A stretch of 64,000 nucleotides of DNA from GMQP-bins7 sp963776565. GTDB lineage: Bacteria; Actinomycetota; Thermoleophilia; Gaiellales; Gaiellaceae. The notes below the pieces were generated by a model that saw only the letters and a program-made list of their open reading frames with translations, ran no database searches and was not told the origin of the DNA. Position 1 is the stretch's first letter. Each line of letters opens with the position of its first letter. The translations under genes were made by a program, and so were the position numbers. The stretch covers positions 62,001-126,000 of the forward strand of contig CAVZNF010000015.1 in assembly GCA_963776565.1 (NCBI GenBank), in the 5' to 3' direction. Positions 25,368 through 33,454 of the stretch are shown piece after piece.

Positions 25368-25863
25368 GCTCCCACAGCGCGCGGAACCAGCGAAGCCGCT
25401 CGTCCCACGGGACGGCCGCGTTCGCGGGCGAGGTCGACGGCAGCACGAAGAGCTGCGTCTCCGCAATCGTCCGCTCCTGAAGCCCGTGCTCCGAGCGCTC
25501 CCCGAAGACTCCCTGGTACGCCGCCTTGCCGACGAACCCGATGCTGCCGGGTCGGAGGTCGGTCGCGATCGCCTCGATGCGCTCGCGCGCTCCCGCGAAG
25601 TCGGCCGCGCGCAGGTCGCTCGATCCGCGCGTCGTCCGGCGGGCGGCGTTCGTCAGACCGATCCCGTACCTCGGGAGCTCCCGAAACTCTTGTGGCTCGA
25701 GCAGGCGCGGCGTGAAGCCGGAGGCGTGGAGCAACCGCCAGAAGTCGTTCCGGGGATTCGCGAACGGTGCGCGGGCTGCTGCGCTCGCTCGACCCGGGTT
25801 GATCCCGCAGAAGACCACGCGCAATCCGGGCGCGAGGACGTCGGGAACGACAGATTCGGTCAG
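25345..25863 (-). CDS. mug: Mismatch-specific DNA glycosylase, Mug/TDG family
   Basis: The protein removes uracil or thymine from G:U and G:T mismatches. VFCGINPGRASAAAR contains the GINPG active-site motif with its catalytic asparagine, NPRNDFWRLLHASGF is the next family block, and VLPSTSPANA takes the place of the intercalation loop. No ATG, GTG or TTG sits at the expected distance; the frame upstream joins the small 62-aa gene, where a CTG overlaps that gene's TGA. I therefore place the start at the CTG at 25863 with low certainty. It overlaps nadE at the 3' end. Confidence 0.82.
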   Translation of the reverse strand: MTESVVPDVLAPGLRVVFCGINPGRASAAARAPFANPRNDFWRLLHASGFTPRLLEPQEFRELPRYGIGLTNAARRTTRGSSDLRAADFAGARERIEAIATDLRPGSIGFVGKAAYQGVFGERSEHGLQERTIAETQLFVLPSTSPANAAVPWDERLRWFRALWELSRSSDS

Positions 25864-26048
25864 GCTGCTTCGGGCTCGCGCGCATCGAGCCGGAGCTCGA
25901 GCAGCATGCGAAGACGCTCGCCGACGTCTCTCGGCTCGACGGGTGGAAGACCTCCGCGCGGGAGCACCTTCACGGTGTCCTCGGCGTAGCGCCAGCCGTA
26001 GCAGCGCTCGTAGCACTCCGCCTCGCTGAGCGTCCGGAGCCGCTCCAT
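25860..26048 (-). CDS. Small uncharacterised protein, 62 aa
   Basis: An ATG at 26048 opens a compact 62-residue protein beginning MERLRTLSEAECYERCYG and holding two nearby cysteines, then WRYAEDTVKVLPR and a helical, arginine-rich C-terminal half (GERLRMLLELRLD). It is soluble and has the look of a conserved small actinobacterial protein, but I do not recognise the family. It directly precedes the Mug gene, overlapping it by 4 bases, so the two are probably translated together. The 60 bases between it and the divergent OsmC gene show no clear promoter. Confidence 0.6.
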   Translation of the reverse strand: MERLRTLSEAECYERCYGWRYAEDTVKVLPRGGLPPVEPRDVGERLRMLLELRLDAREPEAA

Positions 26049-26108
26049 CCGCTCGCAGGCTAAGGCACGACCCGGACGGCGCGAATCGCGCCGGATAGGC
26101 TCACGAGC

Positions 26109-26522
26109 GTGCCGACCGGTCCGCGCGTCCTCCACTTCGACGTCACAGTCGACCGTGCGGGTGACGCTCGCAGCGCACTGGGCGGGAGCGCTCTGCCGCG
26201 CGAGGTCGAGTGGTGGGCAGAGCACCTCGTGCTCGCCGGGCTCGTGCGCTGCACGCTCGCGAGCATGGACTATTCGGCGCGACGCGCCGGGCTCAACTCG
26301 AAGGGCGTGGGCAGCGCGCACGGCACGGTCACGAAGCGCGAGGACGGGCTCCATGCATTCGTGGCGATCGAGACGACGCTCGAGGTCGACCTCGCTCCCG
26401 CACCCGAGCCTGCGGCCCTCCACGAGCTCGTCGCGAGGGCAGAGCACGGGTGCTTCGTCTCGAACTCCCTGACAGCGAGGCCCCGGCATCGCTGGATCGT
26501 CAACGGCCAGGAGGTCTTGTGA
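26109..26522 (+). CDS. OsmC-like protein
   Basis: The protein has 137 residues. VEWWAEHLVLAGLVRCTLASMDYSA and the later ARAEHGCFVSNSL give the two cysteines typical of the OsmC/Ohr fold (roughly residues 56 and 117), where they reduce organic hydroperoxides. The N-terminal strands TGPRVLHFDVTVD and the KEDGLHAFVAIETTLEVDL centre fit the family. The start is a GTG at 26109. Its stop overlaps the GTG of the downstream aminotransferase by 4 bases. Peroxidase activity is inferred from the family only. Confidence 0.78.
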   Translation: MPTGPRVLHFDVTVDRAGDARSALGGSALPREVEWWAEHLVLAGLVRCTLASMDYSARRAGLNSKGVGSAHGTVTKREDGLHAFVAIETTLEVDLAPAPEPAALHELVARAEHGCFVSNSLTARPRHRWIVNGQEVL

Positions 26523-27685
26523 GCACCACGGCATTGGACATCACATCCGTCCGCGCACGTTTCTCAGCGCTCGATCGCCGGCTCGCGTTCTTCGACGGGC
26601 CGGGAGGCACACAGTGCCCCGACGAGGTCATCGACGCGATCTCGCGCTACCTGCGCGAGGACAACGCCAACATCGGCGCCCCGTACGAGACGAGCATCCG
26701 AACGACCGAGCTCGTGGACGTGGCGCACGAGCGTGCCGCGTGCATTCCTCGGCTGCTCGCCGGGCGAGACCGCCTTCGGCCAGAGCATGACCGCGCTGAA
26801 CTTCCTCCTGAGCCGCGCGTTCGGGCGCACCCTGCGAGAGGGAGACGAGATCGTCGTCACCGCTCTCGACCACGACGCGAGCGTCTCGCCGTGGCTCGAG
26901 CTCGCTCACGATCTCGGCCTCGTCGGTGCACGTGGCCGGCCTGACCGACGAGCTCGAGCTCGACTACGCCGATCTCGAGGCAAAGCTGTCGGAGTCGCAC
27001 GCGCGTCGTGGCGTTCCCGGTCGCGGCGAACTCGGTCGGGACCGCACCGGACGTGCGCCGTGTCGTCGAGCTCGCGCATTCGGCCGGAGCCCTCGCCTGG
27101 GCGGACGCCGTCCACTACGCACCGCACGGTCCGATCGACGTGTCGGCGTGGGACGTCGACGTCCTCATCTGCTCGCCGTACAAGTACTTCGGTCCGCACA
27201 TGGGACTCGCGTTCGGCAAGCGCGAGCTGCTCGAGTCGTGGCGTGCGTACAAGGTCAGGCCGGCCGCGAACGAGCCCGTCGGTCACCGCTTCGAGCTCGG
27301 CACGAGCCAGCACGAGCTTCTCGCCGGCTTCGTCGCTGCGGTCGATTACATGGCGTCGCTCGGCTGGGACGCGATGCTCGGGCACGAGCGCGCGCTCGGC
27401 GAGCGCTTCCTCGCCGGCATGCCGGAGAACGTCGAGCTCTACGGCCTCCCGCGGATGGAAGGACGCGTGCCGACGTTCTGCTTCAACCTGCACGGCCATT
27501 CGGCGGAGGCGGTCGCGCGCTCCCTCGCCGACCGCGACGTCGCCGTGTGGCACGGTGACTACTACGCGGTCGAGACGATGAAGTACCTCGGGCTCTCGGA
27601 CGGCGCCGTTCGCGCGGGCATCGTCCACTACAACACCGAAGACGAGGTCGACCGCCTGCTCGAAGGTCTCGCCGCGCTCGCGTGA
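26519..27685 (+). CDS. Class V aminotransferase/cysteine desulfurase-like protein (three frameshifts)
   Basis: This is a PLP-dependent enzyme of the cysteine desulfurase-like group. The N-terminal FARFSALDRRLAFFDGPGGTQ-like block leads to PGETAFGQSMTALNFLLSRA, VVTALDHDASVSPW (with the histidine that stacks on PLP) and VLICSPYKYFGPHMGLAFGK, which holds the Schiff-base lysine. The blocks lie in different frames with shifts near 26745, 26925 and 26995; from 27008 to the stop at 27685 the frame is intact. Activity could be desulfurase, selenocysteine lyase or another PLP reaction. Stops and starts overlap the OsmC and epimerase genes by 4 bases, so these three form an operon. Confidence 0.85.
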
Positions 27686-28648
27686 AGCTGCTCCTCCTCG
27701 GCGGCCCGAGATTCCTCGGTCGCGCAATCGCCGACGCCGCTCTCGAGCGAGGCCACGAGCTGACGTTCTTCAATCGCGGGACGACGAATCCGGATCTCTA
27801 TCCCGGGGTCGAGCGGATCATCGGAGATCGTGCCGGCGACCTCACGGCGCTGGGCGGGCGCACGTGGGACGCCGTCATCGACACGAGCGGCTATCTCCCG
27901 AGCGAAGTTCGCGCGTCGGCCGAGGCGCTCGCAGGCTGCGGGCTCTACTGCTTCGTGTCGAGCATCTCCGTCTACGCGGACTTCGCGAGGCCGAACGACG
28001 AGGACAGCCCGGTCGCGGAGCTCGGCGATCTGCCCGAGGACGAGGTGACGAACGAGAGCTACGGAGCGCTCAAGGCGCTCTGCGAGGAAGCTGCGCGCGA
28101 GGTCTTCCGCGAGCGCGCGCTGGTCGTTCGTCCCGGGCTCATCGTCGGACCTCACGATCCGACCGGGCCGGTTCACGTACTGGCCGCATCGCGTAGCTCG
28201 GGGCGGCGAGGTCGTCGCACCCGCTCCTCCAGACCGCCGGACGCAGGTGATCGACGTGCGGGATCTCGGTGAGTGGATCGTCGAGCTCTGCGAGCGCGGA
28301 TCGTCGGGGACGTTCAACGCGACGCACCCTGGCCTGATGTGGTCGGAGCTCCTCGACTCGTGCCGGGCAGTGTCGGGAAGCGACGCCGACGTCACGTGGG
28401 TGCCGGACGAGTTCTTGCTCGAGCACGAGGTCGGCCAGTGGATGGAGCTCCCGCTCTGGCTCGCCGATCCAGAGATGGCTGCGGCTGACGACGTCAGCGT
28501 GCGCAGGGCGCTCGACGCCGGCCTGACGTTCCGGCCGCTCGCTGAGACCGTGCGCGGCGCGCTCGAGCACGCACACACGACTGAGGCTGCAGGCCTCGCT
28601 CCCGAGCGAGAGGCAGAGCTATTGGCGGCGTGGCATGGCCGCGAGTAA
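27682..28648 (+). CDS. NAD-dependent epimerase/dehydratase-like protein (one frameshift)
   Basis: This is an extended-SDR protein. The Rossmann start is LLLLGGPRFLGRAIADAAL, the active-site serine-type block is YCFVSSISVYADFA, and ESYGALKALCEEAA holds the catalytic tyrosine-lysine pair (YxxxK). The frame shifts near 28160, in GACCGGGCCGG, and resumes with VIDVRDLGEWIVELCE and GTFNATHPG to a stop at 28648. The N-terminal GGPRFLG form resembles isoflavone-reductase-like epimerases rather than sugar epimerases with GGAGFIG. The substrate is unknown. The GTG at 27682 is the start; the 3' end overlaps the DUF3052 gene by 14 bases. Confidence 0.83.
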
Positions 28649-28955
28649 GGACTACTCCGGAACGCCGCTCTCGCAGAAGCTCGGGGCGAAGCCGGGCGCG
28701 GGGGTCGTCGTCTTCTTCACGACGTCGCGCGAGGATCTCGAGCGGCGGTTCGAGTCGCTCAAGGCAACGCTCGACCCCGCGGACGGGCTGTGGATCGCGT
28801 GGCCGAAGAGGGCTGCCAAGATCGAGGGCGATCTCACCTTCGAGGCCGTGCAGGAGATCGGCCTGGCGCACGGGCTCGTCGACAACAAGAGCTGCTCGAT
28901 CGACGAGCGCTGGCAAGCGCTCCGCTTCGTCTACCGACTTACAGATCGGCCGTGA
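28635..28955 (+). CDS. DUF3052 family protein
   Basis: The 106-residue protein matches the actinobacterial DUF3052 family: DYSGTPLSQKLGAKPG at the N-terminus, WIAWPKRAAKIEGDLT in the centre, and the conserved C-terminal DNKSCSIDERWQALRFVYR. Function is unknown. The last 18 codons form the left part of a repeat that reappears at 32498, so the 3' end of this gene exists twice in the window. The natural neighbour on the other side, a convergent SIS gene, now lies 3.6 kb away. Confidence 0.9.
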   Translation: MAASKDYSGTPLSQKLGAKPGAGVVVFFTTSREDLERRFESLKATLDPADGLWIAWPKRAAKIEGDLTFEAVQEIGLAHGLVDNKSCSIDERWQALRFVYRLTDRP

Positions 28956-29003
28956 AGTCCTGCGCGTTGCGTGCGCGATCCCACGGTTTCTCGTCCCAAC
29001 AGA
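28899..29003 (+). repeat. Left direct repeat of the 3.6-kb insert
   Basis: This segment matches 32498-32602 in the same orientation. The first 53 bases differ at a single position and include the last 18 codons of the DUF3052 gene. The remaining part is about 80 percent identical and encodes, on the minus strand, the last 24 residues of an SIS protein (CWDEKPWDRARNAQDF plus ADL) with only a few changes from the intact SIS gene. The repeat therefore spans the meeting point of two convergent genes. Confidence 0.88.
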
Positions 29004-29015
29004 TCAGATCCGGCT

Positions 29016-29182
29016 TGGGTGCGACGCTCGTGCTCGGCCTCGCGCTGCTTCTCGTCAACCTCGCCGGCATCGCCGCCGCGATCATGCCCTTCCTGACGTT
29101 GACCGTCGCATACACCTTCCTCGCCGCCGCGCACTTCGTCCTTCCCCCGCTGACCCTCGAGGGGGTTGGCTCTGCTGCCTGA
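29016..29182 (+). pseudogene. C-terminal fragment of a membrane protein
   Basis: Right after the left repeat an open frame without a credible start codon encodes two hydrophobic helices, LGATLVLGLALLLVNLAGIA and FLTLTVAYTFLAAAHFVLP, and ends at a stop at 29182. It looks like the tail of a polytopic membrane protein whose front was lost at the insert border. The family cannot be named. The following bases 29183-29240 show no feature. Confidence 0.45.
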
Positions 29183-29240
29183 CAATCGTCCGAGGTGTCG
29201 GCTCGCGGGACGCTCGTTGACGGCGCCCGCGGGCCGCTGG

Positions 29241-30005
29241 TCACCGACGTCTTTCGAGGCGTCCGAGAAGCTCGTCAGGCTGGACCCGATCGAGCCGGTC
29301 CAGCACGAGCACGGCGCCGCTCGCCCGCAAATCGTCGGCATCGCCCTTCCGTGCGACTCCGACGCAGGGCATGCCGCAGCGACGCGCCGCCTCGACCCCG
29401 AAGACGGAGTCCTCAATCACGAAGCACTCCTTCGACGAGCATCCCAGACGACGCGCTGCCTCGATGAAGATCGCCGGATCAGGTTTCCCCGGGGCATCAA
29501 GGCCGGAGACGTCGGCGTCGAGCAGGTCGCGCAGCGAACGCCCGTCGGGAAGCGCGACGGCTGCCAGCAGCCGAGCGGCGTTACGCGAGGCCGAGGCCGT
29601 CGCGACAGCGAGTCCGAGATCGCGTAGACCGATCAGCAGCATGACGGCGTCGTCGAACACAGGTGGGGGCTCGCGCTCGATGAGGTCGACGAGTCGACTC
29701 TGCTTGGCTGCTGCGTACGCGCGCACGTGCTCGTCGTCGGGGTCGGCGATGCCGACGGCCTCGAGCCCTCCGCGGGCGCCATCGAGGCGGGGTCGTCCGG
29801 CGATGGCGCGCTGGTAGCGCTCCGTCGTGAGGGAGCCGGACTGGTACCCGCTGTCGAAAGCGAGCGGTGCCCACGGGCCGGCCATGAGCCTGTCGAGGGT
29901 CTCGCGCCAAGCCTGCTCGTGCGGCGAGTCGACGAGGACGCCGTCCACGTCGAAGATAGCTGCACGAAGAGGGACATGGCCGACCACACCGAAACGGTAG
30001 GCCAT
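29241..30005 (-). CDS. HAD-superfamily hydrolase, beta-phosphoglucomutase-like
   Basis: The 254-residue protein is a subfamily IA HAD enzyme. Motif I is IFDVDGVLVDSP with the nucleophilic aspartate and the second aspartate, motif II is VATASASRNAARLL, motif III has the lysine in DAPGKPDPAIF, and motif IV is CFVIEDSVFGVEAA. Beta-phosphoglucomutases act on the beta-glucose-1-phosphate released by GH65 phosphorylases, and the GH65 gene lies divergent 40 bases away, so that role is likely. The ATG at 30005 was chosen; the open frame upstream crosses the GH65 start. Confidence 0.85.
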   Translation of the reverse strand: MAYRFGVVGHVPLRAAIFDVDGVLVDSPHEQAWRETLDRLMAGPWAPLAFDSGYQSGSLTTERYQRAIAGRPRLDGARGGLEAVGIADPDDEHVRAYAAAKQSRLVDLIEREPPPVFDDAVMLLIGLRDLGLAVATASASRNAARLLAAVALPDGRSLRDLLDADVSGLDAPGKPDPAIFIEAARRLGCSSKECFVIEDSVFGVEAARRCGMPCVGVARKGDADDLRASGAVLVLDRLDRVQPDELLGRLERRR

Positions 30006-30045
30006 CGGCCGCAGCGACCGTGGTAACCAGCCTGGTGACAATCCG

Positions 30046-32148
30046 GTGAACGCCCAGTCGCCCGATCGTGCGCCGTCGCAGAGGCCGCACCCGGGAGCAG
30101 CCGACGACGAGACCAGGGGATGGCTGGTCGAGATCGAGGGTGTCGACAAAGCCAGCGAGTCAGCGCGCGCGGCGATCCTCGCGCTCGGCGATGGGATCGT
30201 CGGAACGAGAGCGGAGTCCCCCGCCAGCGCCGAGGGCGCCGGCGTGGTTGCTGCAGGCATCTATGAGGGCGCCGGGCCGGAGACGGCACTTGCGCCGCTA
30301 CCGGTTTGGAACCGGGCCCCGATTGAGGAGGCGATTCCCCGGACCCGGGTACTCGACCTGCGGGATGGAACCCTGCGCACGTACCTCGATGCACCCGACG
30401 GCGATGCCTCCACTGTGACCTTCTCGTCGCTCGCTCGCCCGGGCACCGCCGTGCTCGTGGCCGAGGGCGCCGCTTTCGAGGATGACCGAGCGGGACCGCT
30501 GCGCCGTCCCCTTGGCGCGGAGCACGGCCGTGAGGGTGCCCGCTCGTGGGCACGCGTCCACGGCAGCGGCGGCGTCGCGGTCGCAGCATCTGAGCGGATC
30601 GTGCGAATGACGGCCGCCCGGCTGCGGCTCGAACGACTCGTCGCCTACGCCACCGACCCGCGGCAGGCACCTCGCCCCGAGGCGGCACTCGAAGCACTCG
30701 AGGCCGCCGAGCGCGTCGGGGTCGAGACTTTGCTCGCCGAGCAGCGTTCGGCCTGGGCACGCCGTTGGTCCGTTGCCGACATCCGCATCGAGGGCGATCC
30801 GGAGCTGCAGCGGGCCGTGCGCTTCTGCCTCTTCCATCTCATGGCTTCGGTTGCCGACCGGTCCGAGGCCGCTCTCGGTGCGAGGGGGCTGAGCGGCCTC
30901 GGCTACCGCGGGCACGTCTTCTGGGACACCGACGTCTTCGTCCTGCCTTTCTTGGCAGCGACGCACCCACCAGCCGCCCGCGCCCTTGTCGGCTACCGCA
31001 TGCATCGCCTCGATGCGGCACGCGCGGCTGCGGCGCGCCACGGATTCGAGGGGGCTCGCTTCCCATGGGAATCAGCCGATTCCGGCGAGGATGTCACGCC
31101 CGCGTCCTTCACGGACTCGACCGGCCAGCTCATCCGCGTCCTGACCGGCGAGCAGGAAGAGCACATCACCGCCGACGTCGCCTGGGCCGTGGCGCGGTAC
31201 CAGAGCTGGAGCGGCGACACGCAGACGGTGGGTGCTTGCGGCGAGCTCCTCTGCGAAACGGCTCGTTACTGGGCGTCGCGCATACGTCTCGATTCCAACG
31301 GAGCAGCACACCTCGATGGGGTCATCGGTCCCGACGAATACCACGAGAACGTCGATGACAACGCGTTCACGAACACGATGGCGCGCTGGAATCTGCTGCA
31401 GGCCGCCGACGTCGGTCGGTCGGGCGCCGAGGAGGCAAGCCACTGGCGTAGATGCGCTGCGGCGCTCGTCGACGGGCACGATCCGACAAGCGGCCGCCAT
31501 GAGCAGTTCGCCGGCTACTTCGACCTCGAGCCGCTCACCGTCGCCGACCTTCCCCATGGCGTCGATCCCGTTCAGTCGCTCGGCCTGGAGCACCTGCAGC
31601 GGACCCAGCTCCTCAAGCAGGCGGACGTTCTCATGCTCCACTTGCTCGTCCCGGATCTCGTAACCGCAGGTTCTCTCGGCCCCGACATCGACTGGTACGA
31701 GCCCCGCACGACCCACGCCTCATCGCTTTCGGAGCCGGTGCACGCGGCGGTGCTCGCTCGCGCCGGGCGGCTCGACGACGCCCTCGCTTACCTTCGCAAG
31801 AGCGCAACGATCGATCTCGACGATCGTGACGGGAACACTCGCGACGGTCTGCATGTCGCCACGATGGGAGGCGTCTGGCACGCGCTCGTCCACGGCGTCG
31901 CCGGCCTCGCGCTCCACGGTCGGAACCTGGCGCTGCACCCGCATCTGCCGGCCGGGTGGGAAGCGTTGGAGTTCCAGGTCGTGGTCCACGACGCCGCCTT
32001 CCGCTTCCGTGTGCTCCCCGACCGAGTGACCGTGTGCGCGGACACAGCGCGCCGTGTGCGGGTCGGCAACTGCGAAGACTGGGTCGAGGTCGGAGCCGAC
32101 GAAGTGGTGGTCGAGCACGACGCTCTCGGCTGGCGCTCTGCTCCTTGA
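30046..32148 (+). CDS. Glycoside hydrolase family 65 disaccharide phosphorylase
   Basis: The 700-residue protein has the GH65 layout: an N-terminal beta domain (GWLVEIEGVDKASESARAAI, ALGDGIVGTRAE) and an alpha6/alpha6 barrel with GLGYRGHVFWDTDVFVLPF. The catalytic acid lies in GVIGPDEYHENVDDNAFTN, and LLKQADVLMLHLL and the trailing HPHLPAGWEALEF are further family blocks. GH65 enzymes phosphorolyse alpha-linked disaccharides (trehalose, maltose, kojibiose, nigerose) to glucose and beta-glucose-1-phosphate; the exact sugar cannot be told. It is slightly shorter than usual at the N-terminus. The start is a GTG at 30046. It is the main cargo of the repeat-bounded insert. Confidence 0.9.
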   Translation: MNAQSPDRAPSQRPHPGAADDETRGWLVEIEGVDKASESARAAILALGDGIVGTRAESPASAEGAGVVAAGIYEGAGPETALAPLPVWNRAPIEEAIPRTRVLDLRDGTLRTYLDAPDGDASTVTFSSLARPGTAVLVAEGAAFEDDRAGPLRRPLGAEHGREGARSWARVHGSGGVAVAASERIVRMTAARLRLERLVAYATDPRQAPRPEAALEALEAAERVGVETLLAEQRSAWARRWSVADIRIEGDPELQRAVRFCLFHLMASVADRSEAALGARGLSGLGYRGHVFWDTDVFVLPFLAATHPPAARALVGYRMHRLDAARAAAARHGFEGARFPWESADSGEDVTPASFTDSTGQLIRVLTGEQEEHITADVAWAVARYQSWSGDTQTVGACGELLCETARYWASRIRLDSNGAAHLDGVIGPDEYHENVDDNAFTNTMARWNLLQAADVGRSGAEEASHWRRCAAALVDGHDPTSGRHEQFAGYFDLEPLTVADLPHGVDPVQSLGLEHLQRTQLLKQADVLMLHLLVPDLVTAGSLGPDIDWYEPRTTHASSLSEPVHAAVLARAGRLDDALAYLRKSATIDLDDRDGNTRDGLHVATMGGVWHALVHGVAGLALHGRNLALHPHLPAGWEALEFQVVVHDAAFRFRVLPDRVTVCADTARRVRVGNCEDWVEVGADEVVVEHDALGWRSAP

Positions 32149-32213
32149 CTGAGTGCCCGCCTCGCGGGATTCGCGAACGACCTCCGAGAGGTGTGTGCCC
32201 TCTGTCGTACGCT

Positions 32214-32438
32214 GTGGACCTGAGCACCTCGCTACTCACCATCGAACTTCTCTCCTGGATCGACTGTCGCACGCGGAGTTACGAGGAGACGATCGAGGCG
32301 TGGAGGACGAGCTGCCCCCGACTCTCCGTCTGGGACGACGCAGTCATCGACGGACTCGTGCGTATCGACCGCCGCTCCGGACAGGGTGCGATCGTCGTTC
32401 TGACTGCCGTCGGGCGCACAGCTCTGGCGAACCGCTAG
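32214..32438 (+). CDS. Small uncharacterised protein, 74 aa
   Basis: A GTG at 32214 opens a 74-residue protein with blocks TIELLSWIDCRTRSYEETIE, SCPRLSVWDDAVIDGLVRI and VVLTAVGRTALANR. The layout of three helices followed by a beta hairpin (LVRI and IVVLTA) suggests a winged-helix-like fold, and similar short proteins are widespread in bacteria without a known role. It follows the GH65 gene by 65 bases inside the insert. The overlapping frame from 32153 that ends in the repeat is not a gene. Confidence 0.6.
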   Translation: MDLSTSLLTIELLSWIDCRTRSYEETIEAWRTSCPRLSVWDDAVIDGLVRIDRRSGQGAIVVLTAVGRTALANR

Positions 32439-32497
32439 AGGTCGACACAGGTCTGGACTCTGAGTCATGCGGCACTCCCGAAAACGGGCGCACTCCA

Positions 32498-32602
32498 ATC
32501 GACGAGCGCTGGCAAGCGCTCCGCTTCGTCTACCGGCTTACAGATCGGCCATGAAGTCTTGCGCCTTACGGGCTCGGTCCCACGGCTCCTCGTCCCAACG
32601 GA
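32498..32602 (+). repeat. Right direct repeat of the 3.6-kb insert
   Basis: This copy begins with ATCGACGAGCGCTGGCAAG, identical over 38 bases to the end of the DUF3052 gene at 28899, and keeps that gene's last 18 codons and stop without the rest. It then passes into the 3' end of the complete SIS gene. Bases 32439-32497 between the small protein and the repeat show no feature. Confidence 0.88.
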
Positions 32603-33428
32603 TCATGTCGGGGTCGACTCCGCGCGCGTCCGCCAGGTCGCACGTGAGCAGCTGAAAGCGCACGATGTCGACGACCGGATGCGTCGTCGGCACGAGGAGC
32701 GCGTCGCAGCCGAGCTCGCCGAGCGCCCGCATTGCGTCGACGGCCCGCTCGGCAGCGCGTCCCTCGCCCTCCAGCACGAAGCAGCGGACTGACGAGTCGA
32801 CGGCCGCGAGGTGCCCGTGGAGGAGCTGCTCCGTCTGGTGCGCCTCCGCCGCGACGTGCGCGCCCTCGCGCAGCTTGAGAACCGCCTCGAGCGCCGTCGC
32901 TGCATCTCTCCCAGCACCCGCGACGACGTAGCGGTCGTGCTCCGACGCTCCGATGAGCTTGGCATCGAGCTCGCGGAACACCTCGGCGGCGAGCCCGCTC
33001 ACGTCCTCGCCCCGGAGCGCGCGGCCGGCCGCAACGGCGCACGTGTAGCTCACCGTGTGGCAGTAGCTCTCCTCGATCGCGGGAGTGGCGACGACGACGT
33101 TGTCCGCCGCCTTCGCGATCGCACTCTCCGCCGCGCCCGTGATGAGCCACGTCTCTCCCTCGAAGCTGCGGATCGCCTCGAGCGTCAGCGCCGTTCCGCC
33201 CTCGTGCGAGATCGCAACGAGGACGTCGGACTCCGGCGCGTTGCCGAGGACGACCTCGAGCGCCTGCGCCGCGGGACCGCAGGCGAGCGCCGCGTGAAAC
33301 GACGTGCCGCAGCCGGTAAAGAGCACGCGGGCGCCTTCCGGAAGACGACGATCGCCGACCCGCTCCGGCACCTGCTGGAGCCACTCAGGCTGGGAGGCGA
33401 TCGCCTTTCGGGTCAACTGTCCGGGCAC
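32538..33428 (-). CDS. SIS domain protein (sugar isomerase-like)
   Basis: The 296-residue protein has two SIS domains as in the isomerase half of glucosamine-6-phosphate synthase. The first carries VLFTGCGTSFHAALACGPAA and VLVAISHEGGTALTLEAI; the second shows VVAGAGRDAATALEAVLKLR and EAHQTEQLLHGHLAAV. No glutaminase domain is present, so it is a phosphosugar-binding or isomerising protein rather than GlmS. The C-terminal WDEEPWDRARKAQDFMADL is also found, diverged, at the left end of the insert. The gene is divergent from the M16 peptidase across 26 bases. Confidence 0.85.
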   Translation of the reverse strand: MPGQLTRKAIASQPEWLQQVPERVGDRRLPEGARVLFTGCGTSFHAALACGPAAQALEVVLGNAPESDVLVAISHEGGTALTLEAIRSFEGETWLITGAAESAIAKAADNVVVATPAIEESYCHTVSYTCAVAAGRALRGEDVSGLAAEVFRELDAKLIGASEHDRYVVAGAGRDAATALEAVLKLREGAHVAAEAHQTEQLLHGHLAAVDSSVRCFVLEGEGRAAERAVDAMRALGELGCDALLVPTTHPVVDIVRFQLLTCDLADARGVDPDMIRWDEEPWDRARKAQDFMADL

Positions 33429-33454
33429 GAAGCCTGTCTATACCATCGCGCCCG

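Noticed and set aside
29003..32498. Transposon or integron explanation for the insert
   Set aside because: No transposase, integrase or terminal inverted repeats were found, and the direct repeats are too long and too gene-like for a target-site duplication. I call it a repeat-bounded insert only.
32153..32554. Open frame ending in the C-terminal residues of DUF3052
   Set aside because: Only the last 18 codons, which belong to the right repeat, are protein-like. The rest is out of frame with the real 74-aa gene at 32214-32438.
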